Assembly: GCA_003415625.1 (NCBI GenBank)
Contig: PYIU01000006.1
Location: forward strand, 2,666,001 to 2,730,000
DNA length: 64,000 nt
Direction of reading: 5' to 3'
DNA from: Aquanectria penicillioides
Taxonomy: Eukaryota > Ascomycota > Sordariomycetes > Hypocreales > Nectriaceae
Numbering within the stretch: the first letter of the stretch is position 1; each line of letters opens with the position of its first letter. The notes under the pieces were generated by a model, which was not told where the DNA came from, did no database searches, and worked only from the letters and a program-made list of their open reading frames with translations. Made by a program: the position numbers and the translations under genes. This document shows positions 22,436 to 34,294 of the stretch, one piece after another.

Positions 22436-25306
22436 ATGAGCGGACGAGTTTTCGCCGCTGGGCTGCGGCCTCTCACGCGACGCGCGAGTGTCCATCCTGT
22501 TCGGCATATTCATCGCCAACCTACTGGCGGACTCCTCCAGGCCGATGCAGCGATTCGCGCGACCCGGAAGCGTATGTGGTATGGTGGCAACTCGTTTCAC
22601 AATGCTGTCATTGCACGGAATGCTTCGTTCGCTCGGTTCTTGCCCAAGCTTGTGGTCAAGTTTATCCGAGTTCCCGCCATGTTTGGCGGCCTTGCAATAG
22701 GCGCCTTTGCTTGGGTGCAGTACCAGGCCACCCGTATGTTGAACACGCTTGAAGGCCATTGAATTCACCGCTAATCAGCATTTCTAGAGGCTGGAAACTT
22801 CGCCATTAACGTCTTCAACACGACCAAGGATACCGTCTCAAACACTGCTTCATCGATATTTGGAGGTGCCAAGGATGTAGCCGACCAAATGAATCGAGGT
22901 TGGGAAAACACCAAAGAACAATTGGAGGTTCCCGGATGGCTGCAAAATGTTCTCGGGTTGAATGAAGGCACCGGAGCCACCGGCTCCGGTGGCCCAGGCG
23001 GTGAAGAACCAAAGCAGAGCAATAGTGGTGCAGCTGCGCTTGCGGGTGCCTCAGCCGCAGCCTACGGATATGAAAAATCGAGCGAGGATGATTCACGAAG
23101 CCCCGAAGAACCTGCCAAGGATGATCAGATGATGATCTTGACCAAGAAGATGATTGAGATCCGCAACATCTTGCAGAGAGTTGGGCAGTCCAGCTCTCTC
23201 ACTCTTCCATCCATCGTCGTCATTGGCTCTCAGTCCTCGGGCAAGAGTTCTGTCTTGGAGGCCATTGTTGGGCACGAGTTTCTCCCAAAGGGTACCAACA
23301 TGGTCACACGCCGGCCAATCGAGCTGACTCTCGTGAACACTCCATCCTCCAAGGAGGAGTATGGCGAGTTTCCTGACTTGGGCCTCAGGCGCATTACAGA
23401 CTTTACGTCTATTCAAAGAACTCTCACTGAGTTAAATCTAGCTGTGCCTGATTCGGAGTGTGTCTCTGATGACCCGATTCACCTGACCATTTACTCTCCA
23501 AATGTACCTGATCTCTCTCTCATCGACTTGCCAGGATACATTCAAGTCGTTGGAGCCAACCAACCACTGCAGCTGAAGCAAAAGATCTCGGAGCTCTGTG
23601 ACAAGTATATCCAAGCCCCTAATGTCATCCTTGCTATCTCAGCCGCCGATGTGGACTTGGCTAACTCTACGGCGCTTCGCGCTTCTCGTCGAGTTGATCC
23701 TCGAGGCGAACGAACGATCGGGGTTGTAACCAAGATGGATCTTGTTGACCCGGTGCGAGGTGCTGCCCTTCTCAACGACCAGCAATACCCCTTGAGATTA
23801 GGATATGTGGGTGTCATCTGCAAAGTTGTGCAATCTCAGGGACTTTTCAAAATGGCCCACGCCAACTTGCTGTCAAACATCGCGAAGCAGGAGAACGCCT
23901 TTTTTTCGGCCCATCCTCTAGAATACGGTGCGGATGCGGGAGTATACGTGGGAACAACTACGTTGCGAAAGAAGCTCATGCATGTCTTGGAGCAAACAAT
24001 GTCGTCCAGCCTCCAAAGCACGAGTGATGCTATCCGACAGGAACTGGAGGAAGCCACGTATGAGTTCAAAGTTCAATACAATGACCGCCCCCTTTCGGCT
24101 GAGTCGTATCTTGCGGAGAGCTTAGACGCATTTAAGCATTCTTTCAAACAATTCGCTGAAGAGTTTGGTCGACCCCAAATGCATGAACTGTTAAAGAATG
24201 AGCTTGACCAAAAGGTTCTCGACTTGCTGGCGGCTAGGTATTGGAATAAACCAATCGATGATTTGTCAGTCGCGAAACCGGAGCTTGACAACCTTGCGGA
24301 TCTACCCAAAGCAGAGCCCGATTCACTCTACTGGCACCGACAATTGGATGCTTCCACTTCAGCGCTGACGAAGCTCGGAGTGGGACGATTGGCAACGACG
24401 GCTGTAGCGTCTTCGATCCAGGCACATATTGATTCTCTCGTCAACAACTCCACTTTTGCAAGCCATCCCTTTGCTCATCAAGCGATTATGGAGGCTGCTT
24501 CTACAATCTTGAATGAGAGGTTCTACAGCACCAGCGATCAGGTGGAGAACTGCATCAAGCCGTATAAGTTTGACATTGAGATCGAGGACCGTGAATGGAG
24601 CCAGGGTCGTGAGCACGTAGGCAGTGTTTTGAAGAAGGAGCTGCAGGACTGCGAGGCTGCTCTCAAAAACCTTGAGAATACTGTTGGTGGCCGACGAAAG
24701 CTAAAGGAGGTCATGTCCTTCGTGGATAAGGCGCGCAAGGGCGACATTGTTATCGAGGGCGAAGGCCACAGTGGCGCTGGGGGCTTCAGTGCAGCCCTCC
24801 TCAGCAAAGGTAAGCAAGGTTTGAAATGAATCCCCCGTCATCATCATGAAGCTAAGAACGACCTAGGACGCGAGGCTGTCTTCCTTCGAGACAGGGCCGA
24901 TATTATCAAGATGAGGCTTCTTGCGGTCAAATCAAAGCAGTGCGCAAACCCAAATAACAAATACTACTGCCCTGAAGTGTTCCTCGATGCTGCTGCGACC
25001 AAACTGGCGTCTACGGCAGTTCTCTTCCTCAACGTAGAGCTTCTTTCTGAGTTCTACTACAACTTCCCTCGAGAGCTAGACCTCCGTCTCGGGCGTCACC
25101 TGTCTGAAGACCAGGTCGAGAGGTTTGCAAAAGAGGACCCCAAGATCCGTCGACATCTTGAGGTCATCCGACGCAAAGAACTGCTTGAATTGGTGCTTGA
25201 AAAGATGGAGAGCCTACGACAACTCGAGGGTCGTGAACGCGACCGACTGGCAGCCAACGCAAAGAGAGACATCCCAAAGCAGCGTGGTCGATGGGGGTTG
25301 TTCTGA
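22436..25306 (+). CDS. MGM1: mitochondrial dynamin-like GTPase Mgm1 (OPA1 family)
   Basis: Mgm1 drives inner-membrane fusion and cristae maintenance in mitochondria. The protein is 919 residues. Exons are 22436-22733, 22788-24809 and 24867-25306; both introns (54 and 57 nt) are phase 1. In order: an Arg-rich, acid-poor targeting sequence (residues 1 to about 40); a membrane anchor around VPAMFGGLAIGAFAWVQYQA; a Gly/Ala-rich stretch where the rhomboid protease usually makes the short form; the GTPase domain with GSQSSGKSS at about 246, DLPG at about 346 and TKMD at about 414; the middle region; and a C-terminal effector-like helical region ending KRDIPKQRGRWGLF. The length and motif set agree with an intact enzyme. 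Confidence 0.95.
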
Positions 25307-25776
25307 AACCCACAGCCTCGCGCCGGTGCCACCACGAGATATGATGCATAGGGAGTTACCGGAGTCATTATTCCTCTTGGGTTTAGATTTTATATGGGGA
25401 GTCATGTCCTCATGATGAGCGCGCGGGATCAATGATACTTTCGTCCCTTTGGTTCTTTGCGTTTTACCTTTTCCCCGTTCTCAGTGCTCTTCGGGGCCCG
25501 GGGAAAGCTGATGCTACGTGCTGCGCCAGTTGTTGATAGAAGTTTTAGTGCATGTCAGGATACCCTCCTCAACTCAGTGTCAGCAGGTGGATTCATGTTG
25601 GATCCAGTTGTGGATAGTCGCACAAAGCAGTTAATTGAACTGATATTTGGATTTCATAAGTCTATGAAGACAATGGTATGGAAAACAAGACAACAAAAAG
25701 CCCGGGGCTTTATGCCGCACCATACTCAACGTATTACATTGAGCATTTTGGTTTAAACAGCCTATTCAGTAGCTTG
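25307..25776. other. convergent 3' flanks, no supported gene
   Basis: 470 bp between the MGM1 and Zrg17-like stop codons. The only open frames (25457-25756 and 25678-25902, plus) have no recognisable content. Confidence 0.6.
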
Positions 25777-27381
25777 CTACGTACTTCCATCTGTACTCAT
25801 CTGCAATGTCACCTCCCAGCGGATGTTACCACCATGGCCGTAGCCCTCACCCAAACGATTTTGGATCAATGCCGAGATACGACTGCGAAGTTTGCTAAGT
25901 GACATCTCGTCATACCCCTTGACAATGCGAAGCTTGAGGTTCGCCATGCACAGGCCGTAATGGACCTGCCAGAACTGGGCATCGTCAATGGAGACAATGC
26001 TTGGTTCGGTCTCAATCTCACGGAGAACGGCAGAGACTCCGTGATTGCCACTAGTGCCGCCGTAGGACATGAGAAGCATGAGACCTTGGGCGACAGCTAG
26101 ACGCATACCTAGGCTGAACATGGCAAATGCAATTACGGCGCAAATAAGGCGGTCAAGCCAAGTATAAAGTGCGATGGAGAGCATAGGCAGGAGGCCTATG
26201 ATTGCGGAAAAGGAGAGAGTAAGAAAGTGAAAGGGGTTGGAGAGCACGCTGGGAAGAGAGGCGAGGTAGTTGACCTTCATAAGCTTGGCGATACGGGTAT
26301 GATTGCGGAGCCCATATGCTGAGACAAGGGTGCTAATGATGGCAGCCGCGGAAACAAGATCAAGAGAGCGGTCCGGGCCTTCATGAGAGTGGGCGTGATG
26401 GGCCTCGTGGTGGCCAAGAGATTCGAGAAAGTGCTTGAGAGTATGGGAGACAAGGTCGAATCCACCAAATAAGAGGAAGACGGACATGGCGAAGCCGGCG
26501 AGGACTTCTGCTCTCTCAAGACCAAAAGGATGCCGGATGCTGCTCCGGCGCCAGACCTCGAAGTTACCCAAGACATCAACGAGAACGCAGACTGCAGCGC
26601 TTCCGGCGTCAAAGAAGACGAGGTGGGATAGGGCAGTGGTAGCAAGAGAGCCTTCGGAGCGGAAGAAGACGTATGTTGCGACAGCAAGGTGGCAAAGACT
26701 CCAATAGAGACGGATGCGCTGGTCCTTGGTCATACTTTTCCATGCTTCGCGGATGGTAGGGATTGGGAGGGAGGCTGGCAAGACGGGAGGCGGTCTCGGA
26801 GGTGGTTCCTTGAAAATTTGGTGCTGCGAAGAGATGCTACTGTGCTTATATCTGTGGCCACGACGCTGGCCTATGTTTTGCTGGTCGAGGGGGTTAGCAG
26901 ACAAAGTATGCATATAGGAGAGCGCGATGGCCGGGGGACGAACTGATTTGACCGGAGATGTTGAGATGACCTGAGTCTTGAAGTTGAAAGGGTTGCGGGG
27001 TGCCGAGACGGTAGTCGTGGGACTTGCATTGGCAGCATCGCCAGCATTAGGGTCGTCGGCGGCCATTGTGATGATTGGGATAGAAGCGGATGCGGACGTG
27101 GGAGGACAAAGGAGGTTGGAGGTGGGCGGGTTACGCAAGACGTGGACGTCGGAGTAGTCGCGACCAAGCCGGCTCTGGATGACGGCGGCGTCGAAGTCGG
27201 GCTCGCCGATGTCAATATTAATGGGCTCGGGCTCGAGCTCGGGCGCGAGATGACCACAGTAGCTGTCTCTGGTCTCGCCTTGGTCGCGATCGTGATCGTA
27301 GACGTCGACGACGAGGCTCGGCGGGGTGGAGATCGGGATCTGGATCTGGCGACGACCGGGACCCGGATGGTCCGACTCCAT
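25777..27381 (-). CDS. cation diffusion facilitator, Zrg17-like zinc transporter subunit
   Basis: An uninterrupted gene for a CDF family membrane protein of 534 residues from this start. Zrg17 of yeast pairs with Msc2 to bring zinc into the ER and early secretory pathway. The first 230 residues are Pro/Ser-rich and probably cytosolic. About six hydrophobic spans follow, with the CDF signature RHPFGLERAEVLAGF after the second, a short His-rich loop (HHEAHHAHSHEG) between the fourth and fifth, and a soluble C-terminal domain (FWQVHYGLCMANLKLRIVKGYDE). The fifth span reads PSVLSNPFHFLTLSF and lacks the usual His-x3-Asp metal site, as expected of a Zrg17-type partner. Starts at 27672 (631 residues) or 27066 are also possible. 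The gene faces the one starting at 28222. Confidence 0.78.
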   Translation of the reverse strand: MESDHPGPGRRQIQIPISTPPSLVVDVYDHDRDQGETRDSYCGHLAPELEPEPINIDIGEPDFDAAVIQSRLGRDYSDVHVLRNPPTSNLLCPPTSASASIPIITMAADDPNAGDAANASPTTTVSAPRNPFNFKTQVISTSPVKSVRPPAIALSYMHTLSANPLDQQNIGQRRGHRYKHSSISSQHQIFKEPPPRPPPVLPASLPIPTIREAWKSMTKDQRIRLYWSLCHLAVATYVFFRSEGSLATTALSHLVFFDAGSAAVCVLVDVLGNFEVWRRSSIRHPFGLERAEVLAGFAMSVFLLFGGFDLVSHTLKHFLESLGHHEAHHAHSHEGPDRSLDLVSAAAIISTLVSAYGLRNHTRIAKLMKVNYLASLPSVLSNPFHFLTLSFSAIIGLLPMLSIALYTWLDRLICAVIAFAMFSLGMRLAVAQGLMLLMSYGGTSGNHGVSAVLREIETEPSIVSIDDAQFWQVHYGLCMANLKLRIVKGYDEMSLSKLRSRISALIQNRLGEGYGHGGNIRWEVTLQMSTDGST

Positions 27382-28221
27382 GGGAGTAGCGGCTATGTCT
27401 GGTTTAGGGGGAACTGCCGTGGAATCCTGGACAGATTGGTCGATGGGTGGAGCGGCTCGAATGTGCTCAATTGAGCCAAGGCAAGGGAAGGCGAAGGTGT
27501 AGAGCGAGGCTGTGGCCGAGGAGGGTTGATCTCGACACTGCCTCACGATTTGCACGCAGAGAGGCTGGAGACTGTGTGGCCTTGTCCCCAAGTTGACGTC
27601 GCGTCGCTTGCGCGGTCCATCAAATGAGGGTGATGGAACTCCGTACGTCTGATTTAGAGTTCTTAGCAGCATGGAGAAGCAGGAGGTGGGTGCGCTGGGG
27701 AAGAGAGTTATGGCGGTCTTACAGGGCTCAACGTCGAGCCGCAGGGGCCTCAACCAGTGCTAGAGCCACTATGCATACCAGTGCTGGCGTCCATGCTGAG
27801 GGTGTTTATGGGGCTGCAAACCACTGGCTGGTCTTGGCGTGGCCACTGGAGTGGTGGCGCCCTCGGCGACCTCACAGGCCTCTCGCAATTTGACAGACAC
27901 ACATGCCACATGCCACATGCCACATCATCCAGTCAGTTACCCCAACCTTGCGCCCTCTTGTTGTTTCCAGGAACAGGAATCCGTTGATATCACTGATCAT
28001 ATACACTTCCCCGACCCTTCAACAACGCGCACTTACAGACAACCGCAGGAGCGCCCTCATGCCCCACGACAATGCCAGCTGGCCGCTGTAGCAGCGGCCT
28101 CATTCATCGTCCTTGTCCAAGTTCCACCTCAAAATCCTTCCTAAGCAAGCCGCCTCCTTGGATCAGAAGCTAAAGGCCCGTGAGCTCCGACGCGAGCCCG
28201 AGCATAAGTCAAGGCATCAGT
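27382..28221. promoter_or_regulatory. divergent region between the Zrg17-like and two-span protein genes
   Basis: Holds the promoters of two genes reading apart. The Zrg17-like frame stays open up to 27753, so part of this DNA may be coding. Three tandem copies of ACATGCC lie near 27899-27922. Confidence 0.45.
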
Positions 28222-29259
28222 ATGAGTATGAATGCCAACACCCGAGCCCAGCCTGATGGGCCTCCAACTTCGCCCACACACTCTTCCTTCCATCGAAGGA
28301 TGCCCTCGGGCCCAGGCCTCCTATCGCGTTTCCCCTTCATGAGGCCTTCACAGTCACAAGACTCTAAACCTCGGTCTGACCGCGACGACAACAACGACTC
28401 CACACTGGTCACGTCGCGCCCGACTACCCGTGCATCATCCAGCATCATCCAACACCAGAAGACCCGTCGCCGTCGAGGCTCCCTTAGAAAGGTGGCACTC
28501 TTGGGCCGTGGCGCTCAGCGGGAAAGAAAAGACAGCAGACCTTTAACCATTGACACGTCGCATATTACTACATTCAGCAACGATTCCGCCTCTACGCGCA
28601 CACAAAGCCCGGATCAACTCAACTCTCTTGGCATCAATAACTCCCCAGAACGAACCCCACGCCCGTCAACCGAATTGCAACCTCGAGCAACGAAAGACGC
28701 AATCGGGCCGCCCGCCTTGCCTATAACCAACACTTTGTCGCCAGCAGATCGAGATTCTCGCGCATCCTACACGTCTACTGACGAAGAGGATATGCTCCAA
28801 ATCCCATCCGGCGCAGCTGCCTTGCGCCAGGGTTTGGGCATGGCCCCAGGACCAGATTCGTATTTTGGAAGTCTCAGCTCGGACACGGCACAACGACGAC
28901 GATCCATCCACCGCGCGAAATCGCCGCTGTCCTACGGAGGGCTTTCAACCAGCACATTGCCGGCACATGAGACAGAATGGGACTACTCAGACACGGAGTG
29001 GTGGGGATGGGTTGTACTGTGTGTGACATGGTTCGTCTTCGTGATAGGGATGGGCTCCTGTTTTGATATCTGGAGCTGGGCGTGGGATGTTGGCAAGACA
29101 CCATACGCACCTCCAGAACTAGAGGATGACCCAACTCTCCCCATTGTTGGATACTACCCGGCCCTTATCATTCTAACGGCCATCATGGCCTGGGTTTGGG
29201 TGTTGACGGCGTGGGTTGGGATGAAGTATTTCCGGCACGCCAAGATCAGTGGCGATTGA
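28222..29259 (+). CDS. unrecognised fungal protein with two C-terminal membrane spans
   Basis: A single-exon gene for a 345-residue protein whose function I do not recognise. The first 255 residues are low-complexity, Ser/Thr/Pro/Arg-rich and probably cytosolic, with basic patches (HQKTRRRRGSLRKVA). The last 90 residues hold two strongly hydrophobic, Trp-rich spans (WWGWVVLCVTWFVFVIGMG and ALIILTAIMAWVWVLTAWVG). They are joined by a conserved-looking loop, WDVGKTPYAPPELEDDPTLP, and end in a short basic tail KYFRHAKISGD. The C-terminal block looks far better conserved than the rest, so the function probably lies there. I chose the ATG at 28222; the frame is open further upstream only from a GTG, and GTGAGC at 28180 could instead be a splice donor. 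Confidence 0.7.
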   Translation: MSMNANTRAQPDGPPTSPTHSSFHRRMPSGPGLLSRFPFMRPSQSQDSKPRSDRDDNNDSTLVTSRPTTRASSSIIQHQKTRRRRGSLRKVALLGRGAQRERKDSRPLTIDTSHITTFSNDSASTRTQSPDQLNSLGINNSPERTPRPSTELQPRATKDAIGPPALPITNTLSPADRDSRASYTSTDEEDMLQIPSGAAALRQGLGMAPGPDSYFGSLSSDTAQRRRSIHRAKSPLSYGGLSTSTLPAHETEWDYSDTEWWGWVVLCVTWFVFVIGMGSCFDIWSWAWDVGKTPYAPPELEDDPTLPIVGYYPALIILTAIMAWVWVLTAWVGMKYFRHAKISGD

Positions 29260-32200
29260 AAGCGGCACACGAAGAGACGCAGGCGCTTTGCGCAGAAGCC
29301 ACTTGTGGGGGTGTGTCCGAGAGCAGCCCAACACACGATCGACAACATCAATCTCTCTCCAATTTTGGTCGCGCCCCTTGCCCGATAAGTTGGTCGGCTT
29401 TGGATATAGAGATCACTCCAGCTCTGACATATCATTGGATACAGCTGATACAGCTCCAAGCCGCGAGGACGTAAGCTCTCGCGAGACCCATCAGTAGCAC
29501 GGCCATGGCGATAGCCACACCAGAATCTATCCAATGGCAGACTGCATCGCTCGAGATACATGACACAGAGCACAGACTTGAAGGAAGCAAGGTAGCGAGC
29601 CGCCTTTGGGTCTCATCCTGAAAGAAAGCAGAGAAAGCAATCACAGTGACTCATCCTTTCTTAGAGTTGTACCATGGGGCGCGACGACTAAGCGCCGGCG
29701 ATGCCAAGGAACGGTGGCGGCAATGCGGCCCAAACACCCAATCATAGCCAAACGCAGCAGCACACAAGGGCGGCACTCATCTTGCAGGCGGAGCAACCGA
29801 TTCTCTGGAACATGTCTCGCCAACGCCCGCGACGGCGCTAGAGACCTTCATGGCACAAATGCAGCCAAAGCGCGGTGTGCCCGATTAGGGGAATGGGAAG
29901 GCCGTGCCTCATCATGGACCTTCTGGTGTGGTGGGATGAATGTCTTACTGCCGGGGTGCCATCGTCGCCATGCTGCATGCTCGACGTCCCGACCTGTGCC
30001 TAGGACGGTTATCTACCAAGAGCAGTTGTATACGGAGAGCTGGATGCGAACTAGATGTCGGCCACCCCCGGTCTTACGTCACAATTTTCCGCCTGCCTGC
30101 GCACCTGTCTTCATGCAACTGGTGAGCGCCTAGTATGTACTATCCGTACAGCACAGCAGCAGCACTGCGGGATTAGTAATGCTTGATCATTATTCAGCAT
30201 CCCACCAACCGCTGGTCCTGTCACCGCTACCATGTGTTGAAGGTTTGGTTTGCGCTTGCGCGGGAGCCGATTGATTCAGCCGCATTTGCACCATCCACTG
30301 CGCCGACCTAATTCATGTTGCTTTATCCTCAATCATTTACACACTCGGCTTTGATGATTAGTCCAACAGGGTTGGTCTCGGGTTCTGTCCTGCCATAGGG
30401 TTGTTTGTGGGGGTCCCTGAGGCAATGGCGTGTCATGTCTTGTCTCGTGCAAGGCTGGGTTTAATTCATGCGCTGTTGCGTTGTAGGCTGTCATGCGCAA
30501 TGCAACTTGGAATGAGGGGATTTGAAAGACGGTGGGGAGGGGGAACAGACCGAGTTCGCCTATAGGAGTCGGAAGATGAGCGATACCGGGCTTCGGTTTT
30601 TGGAGCAGTTCTTTTTGTTTTGCCTTCAACAGAAATAATCAGCTTCATTCATCATTCTGCTTAACTGTCTCCTTTGATGCAGACGAGATGGCACAAAAGG
30701 TCCGTGTATGCATTGCCGTGCTATGCGTTTGTGTGCTCGTGTGTAATTATGTGCGGGCCTGATTTGTGTGCCGGGCCCATGGATCAGTCATAGCAGATCG
30801 ATCATCAGGGCTGTTTGTGGCATAATCAAGTAGTCTGGCAGAGGCGGGAAAGCTTGGGCTTGGCGTTGGCGGGCGACGCGAGACATGGGGATTTTGGATG
30901 TGTGTCTGAACTCGGATGAGGCGACGCTTTCCGAAACCGTCTTCGGGACGTTGGCCCAATCTTTTGGAGAGGAGAGAGAACCTGGATATCCCACCTAGTT
31001 TCGTCGACGGATTCCATCATGGGTCACGCATGTCTGGGTGACTCTGCTTTCAGTTACAGGAGACTGCGAACATGACCGATAGATTTGGTGCGTAATAGAA
31101 ACGCCGACAGCGGATTCTCATGTCCGGAGATGGACGTAAAGTTACCCGTCGTTGCAAACCGCCCCCGCGCGTGGCCGCCAGTGTTGTCGCACTGTGCGCC
31201 GGGACCATTTAGCCACCCCAAGGTGGTCATCTGGGCGGCAAGGGCCTGTTCAGTGGACAGCTTTGGGGTATGGAAGCCCAGTGGGGACTGGCAAGCTGAT
31301 CGTATACAGTGCGAGTGGGGGGGTCCCGACTCGCTGCCAGTCGTTGCAAATGGGTGCCCTCCCAATGCGTCTCAATGCATCCCAAGCTGAGACGGGAGCG
31401 CGCTTACCTGGGAGAAAAAATTTTGAGTCCAATCCCCGGGCTGGCTCGGCTTCGCTGTGAGTGATTTGCACATGACGATCCTACATAGTTTTGGGCAAGT
31501 TGTTGCGTTGGCGGTGATGGGCAACAAGTAGCCACATGGATGGGCGGACGGCAGGCGGTGATGATAATGGCATCCGCAGTGGTGTTGTTGAGATCTCTGA
31601 CCGTTTCTGTCTCCAGATGTCTCGCTCACCCCCTTTGGGGTTTTCTCGGCCGGGAACGAGACAGGATACGTAGGTCCCTGCGCGATCCCGTTTGCCCACT
31701 CGCCAATTTGGTGAGGGGGCGTGCACGCACTCCGCATTAGCCCACTGTGCCCGACTTGGTAGCGAGTGAGCCGACTTTTAAATTGGTGACCGAAATCAAG
31801 GTCTGAGAAGGCAGGTAGTCAACAAACTACCTACCTCCCTGTATAGGAGACTTCAGTGGAAATGCTATTCTGCCAGCTTACCTACGGTACCAACATCATG
31901 TGTTCGTTGATGAGCACTAGGTAACTACGTACATGGGTAGGTAGGCAGATGCATCGCTTTAGGTTACAGTAGTAGAGAGACCAATGGATACATGGGCAAG
32001 AAAATGTGTTCGCTTACAATTGACAGCGATACACGAAGGGTCTAGCCAATTGTCCTAACTTGCCGAACTCAGCGACGTAGCTGAATTACCTATCGATCGA
32101 CAAGCACGCTTCGTGCGCCTACCTTTTGGAGCCACACACAGATATTCCTCCTCACCCTGGTACCAGTGTGCCTTGAATGAGTGGTTTGGCATCAAGTTGC

Positions 32201-32292
32201 TTTTCCAATACAATAACACGCCATTATTGCAGTAAAAAAGTAAGTACTCTCCTACTTGTCTCTGCCCCAGATTTCTCAATAGCGAGCCCAAA

Positions 32293-32327
32293 CCCCCCCC
32301 CCCAAAAAAAAAAAAAAAAAAAAAAAA
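32293..32327. repeat. C-run followed by A-run (C11 A24)
   Basis: Same orientation and form as the tract at 4821-4851. Confidence 0.9.
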
Positions 32328-33846
32328 CCCAAACGAACCCAACCTCTTGAGATGCTGATTCAGGTGGGAACCTCTGGATACAGCGCCAGGGGGGCTGGCA
32401 TGCGCCCTCCACCTGGTGAGGTTTCCTGGCCGGCTGGCTGGGATCAGACAGTGGGAACATCAAGCCCAGTCCCAAAAGGCACCGGCTGGATGGTCCGTGG
32501 GTACCGACCTCCCACCAAAGGTACCTGACCTCTAATTTTCCGTGTCTCGGTAGGAGATTCGCCCCTCTAATCTAGAGGCGCGCCCAGTGACCATTGCCCA
32601 TGGTCTATTATTACAAAGCACAAAGGTGGACGTGAACGGAGGAACCGTCGGCTCCTTGGGTGAGCCCCCAACCCAGGGCTTGCCCGAGCCTGAAACACAA
32701 CTTGCTTGGTGCTGACCAGCTGACAGTTGCACCAGCGCACTGCCCAGGAGGAACTTTTCATGTTTGGCCTCTCCATCCCTACCTCTGGCTCCAAGGTACC
32801 TCCTACTCCCTCACTGAACCCACCTGCAGCGAACTGGTTGTCCTAGTAAGTCATCCACTGACTCGTCACTCGCTGTGCACGGTTTGCAATATATACTTGG
32901 GTCGGGTCTTGAACCGAACAACTTGTGCTGCAAGCACTCGCAGATTCCGCCGTAGGATAATGATGAGTGGCAGGAATCCTGTCACACTGCGCTGCTGAAC
33001 GCATCCGTTTCCATCGAGCTGGAATTTTTGATCATGATTGTGATTCCAGTCACTTATTTTGATGGAACAGAGAAGAAAGCGAAGTCTGACAACTCAGGGA
33101 TAGGAAAAGAAAAATAGAGGCGATAGTTGAAGGGTCAAGCAAGGTGCACAGCAAACCAATTTTTAAACGCCAGCCTATCGACAGTGACCTCCTCTCACCG
33201 ACTCCTTATCATTTTTCCTTTCGCTTGCAGCATTGTATTGACTCCATCCACAGGGGGAGGGGGAAAAAAGGAAAACAACCAAAATAAAAACTACAAGAAG
33301 ATCATCCGTTTTGGTATCGACCGACATCTCTGGATATGCCACCATTCCTCTGGGGGCTCCAGTGGCTCGCTACTCTCTCCGCCGCCGCTTGCTGCGCACA
33401 GAGAGTTTTCATGCTGGATGCTAGACCGCAGACACTGAACCCACCAGAGCCACCCACTACAACTCTGGAGCCCATTGGCCTGGAGGCAGCACTGGGAGCG
33501 ACCTTGAGGTCCTGATATGCGGGTGTCATCCCCCGGTTTTGGCACCGTAACAGGTAATCGTGTACCTACCAGTCCACACACGCTGAGCTGCCTACACAAG
33601 GTCGCACACAGGGTACTTGCTCCATCCTCCCTACAGGGCCCGCCAGAGTCCTTCACCCCTGTACCCGATTCGGCCTCCCTACCGACTCACTGCTACAGCC
33701 TTGAGCCCTGCCAAAAAACCAAACCTAGCCCAAACTCGACCAGCCTCTTTCCAACTCCTCCTTCTTCTCTCTAATCATTCATCCACCCCAATCCATCCAT
33801 CCATCAATCTATCCTTCACACCCTCCTCCTCCGCCTCCTCATCCCC

Positions 33847-33878
33847 TCGTCCTCGTCCTCGTCCTCGCCCTCGTCCTC
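33847..33878. repeat. CGTCCT-type hexamer repeat
   Basis: About five CGTCCT or TCGTCC units with one change, inside the pyrimidine-rich leader region upstream of MUB1. Confidence 0.7.
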
Positions 33879-33892
33879 AAGCGTCTATACGC

Positions 33893-33921
33893 CGACTCGA
33901 CTCGACTCGACTCGACTCGAC
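33893..33921. repeat. CGACT pentanucleotide repeat
   Basis: About six head-to-tail copies, about 375 bp upstream of the MUB1 start codon. Confidence 0.85.
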
Positions 33922-34294
33922 CACCTCACCGTTCTGTCGCTGCCGCCTCTCCGTCTCGTGACACTCGCCTCCTTCTCAACACACATCGCCCTCATCCAAC
34001 CATCCCTGCACCATCTCACCTTGCGTCATCTCGACCCGTCAATTGCCCGACCCGTCACCTCTTGGTCGATCCCCGTCGAGGGGTTGCCAGAGCCTTCGTT
34101 AACCTCTCGCTCCTCCCTATCTCGCCTCTTCCCCTTCTTCCCTCATACGCCGTGTGGTCTCTGGGAAGCAGTGCACATCTGCCCTGTCCTCATCGCGCGA
34201 GCTCGAGCCTCGCGCCTTCCGAATTGAAAACCTCTTTCTTCCCCTTCCACCTCCCTCACTCTCCCTCGGTCGGTCTTCGCCCCGCTCTGCAAAG

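Larger units (their letters stand above)
29260..34294. other. long gene-poor region
   Basis: About 5 kb with no gene I can support. Open frames on both strands are short and overlapping, without domains. ACCTACC/GGTAGGT motifs cluster at 31815-31950. A C11-A24 tract lies at 32293-32327. From about 33600 the plus strand becomes pyrimidine-rich with tandem repeats, which fits the promoter and long 5' leader of the MUB1 gene. A non-coding RNA or a small spliced gene cannot be excluded. Confidence 0.5.

Noticed and set aside
29606..30133. 175-codon open frame, plus strand
   Set aside because: Composition and lack of any motif suggest chance; no splice or promoter support.
31085..31737. Several overlapping 70-120 codon frames on both strands
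   Set aside because: Mutually overlapping, no family resemblance, start codons often not ATG.
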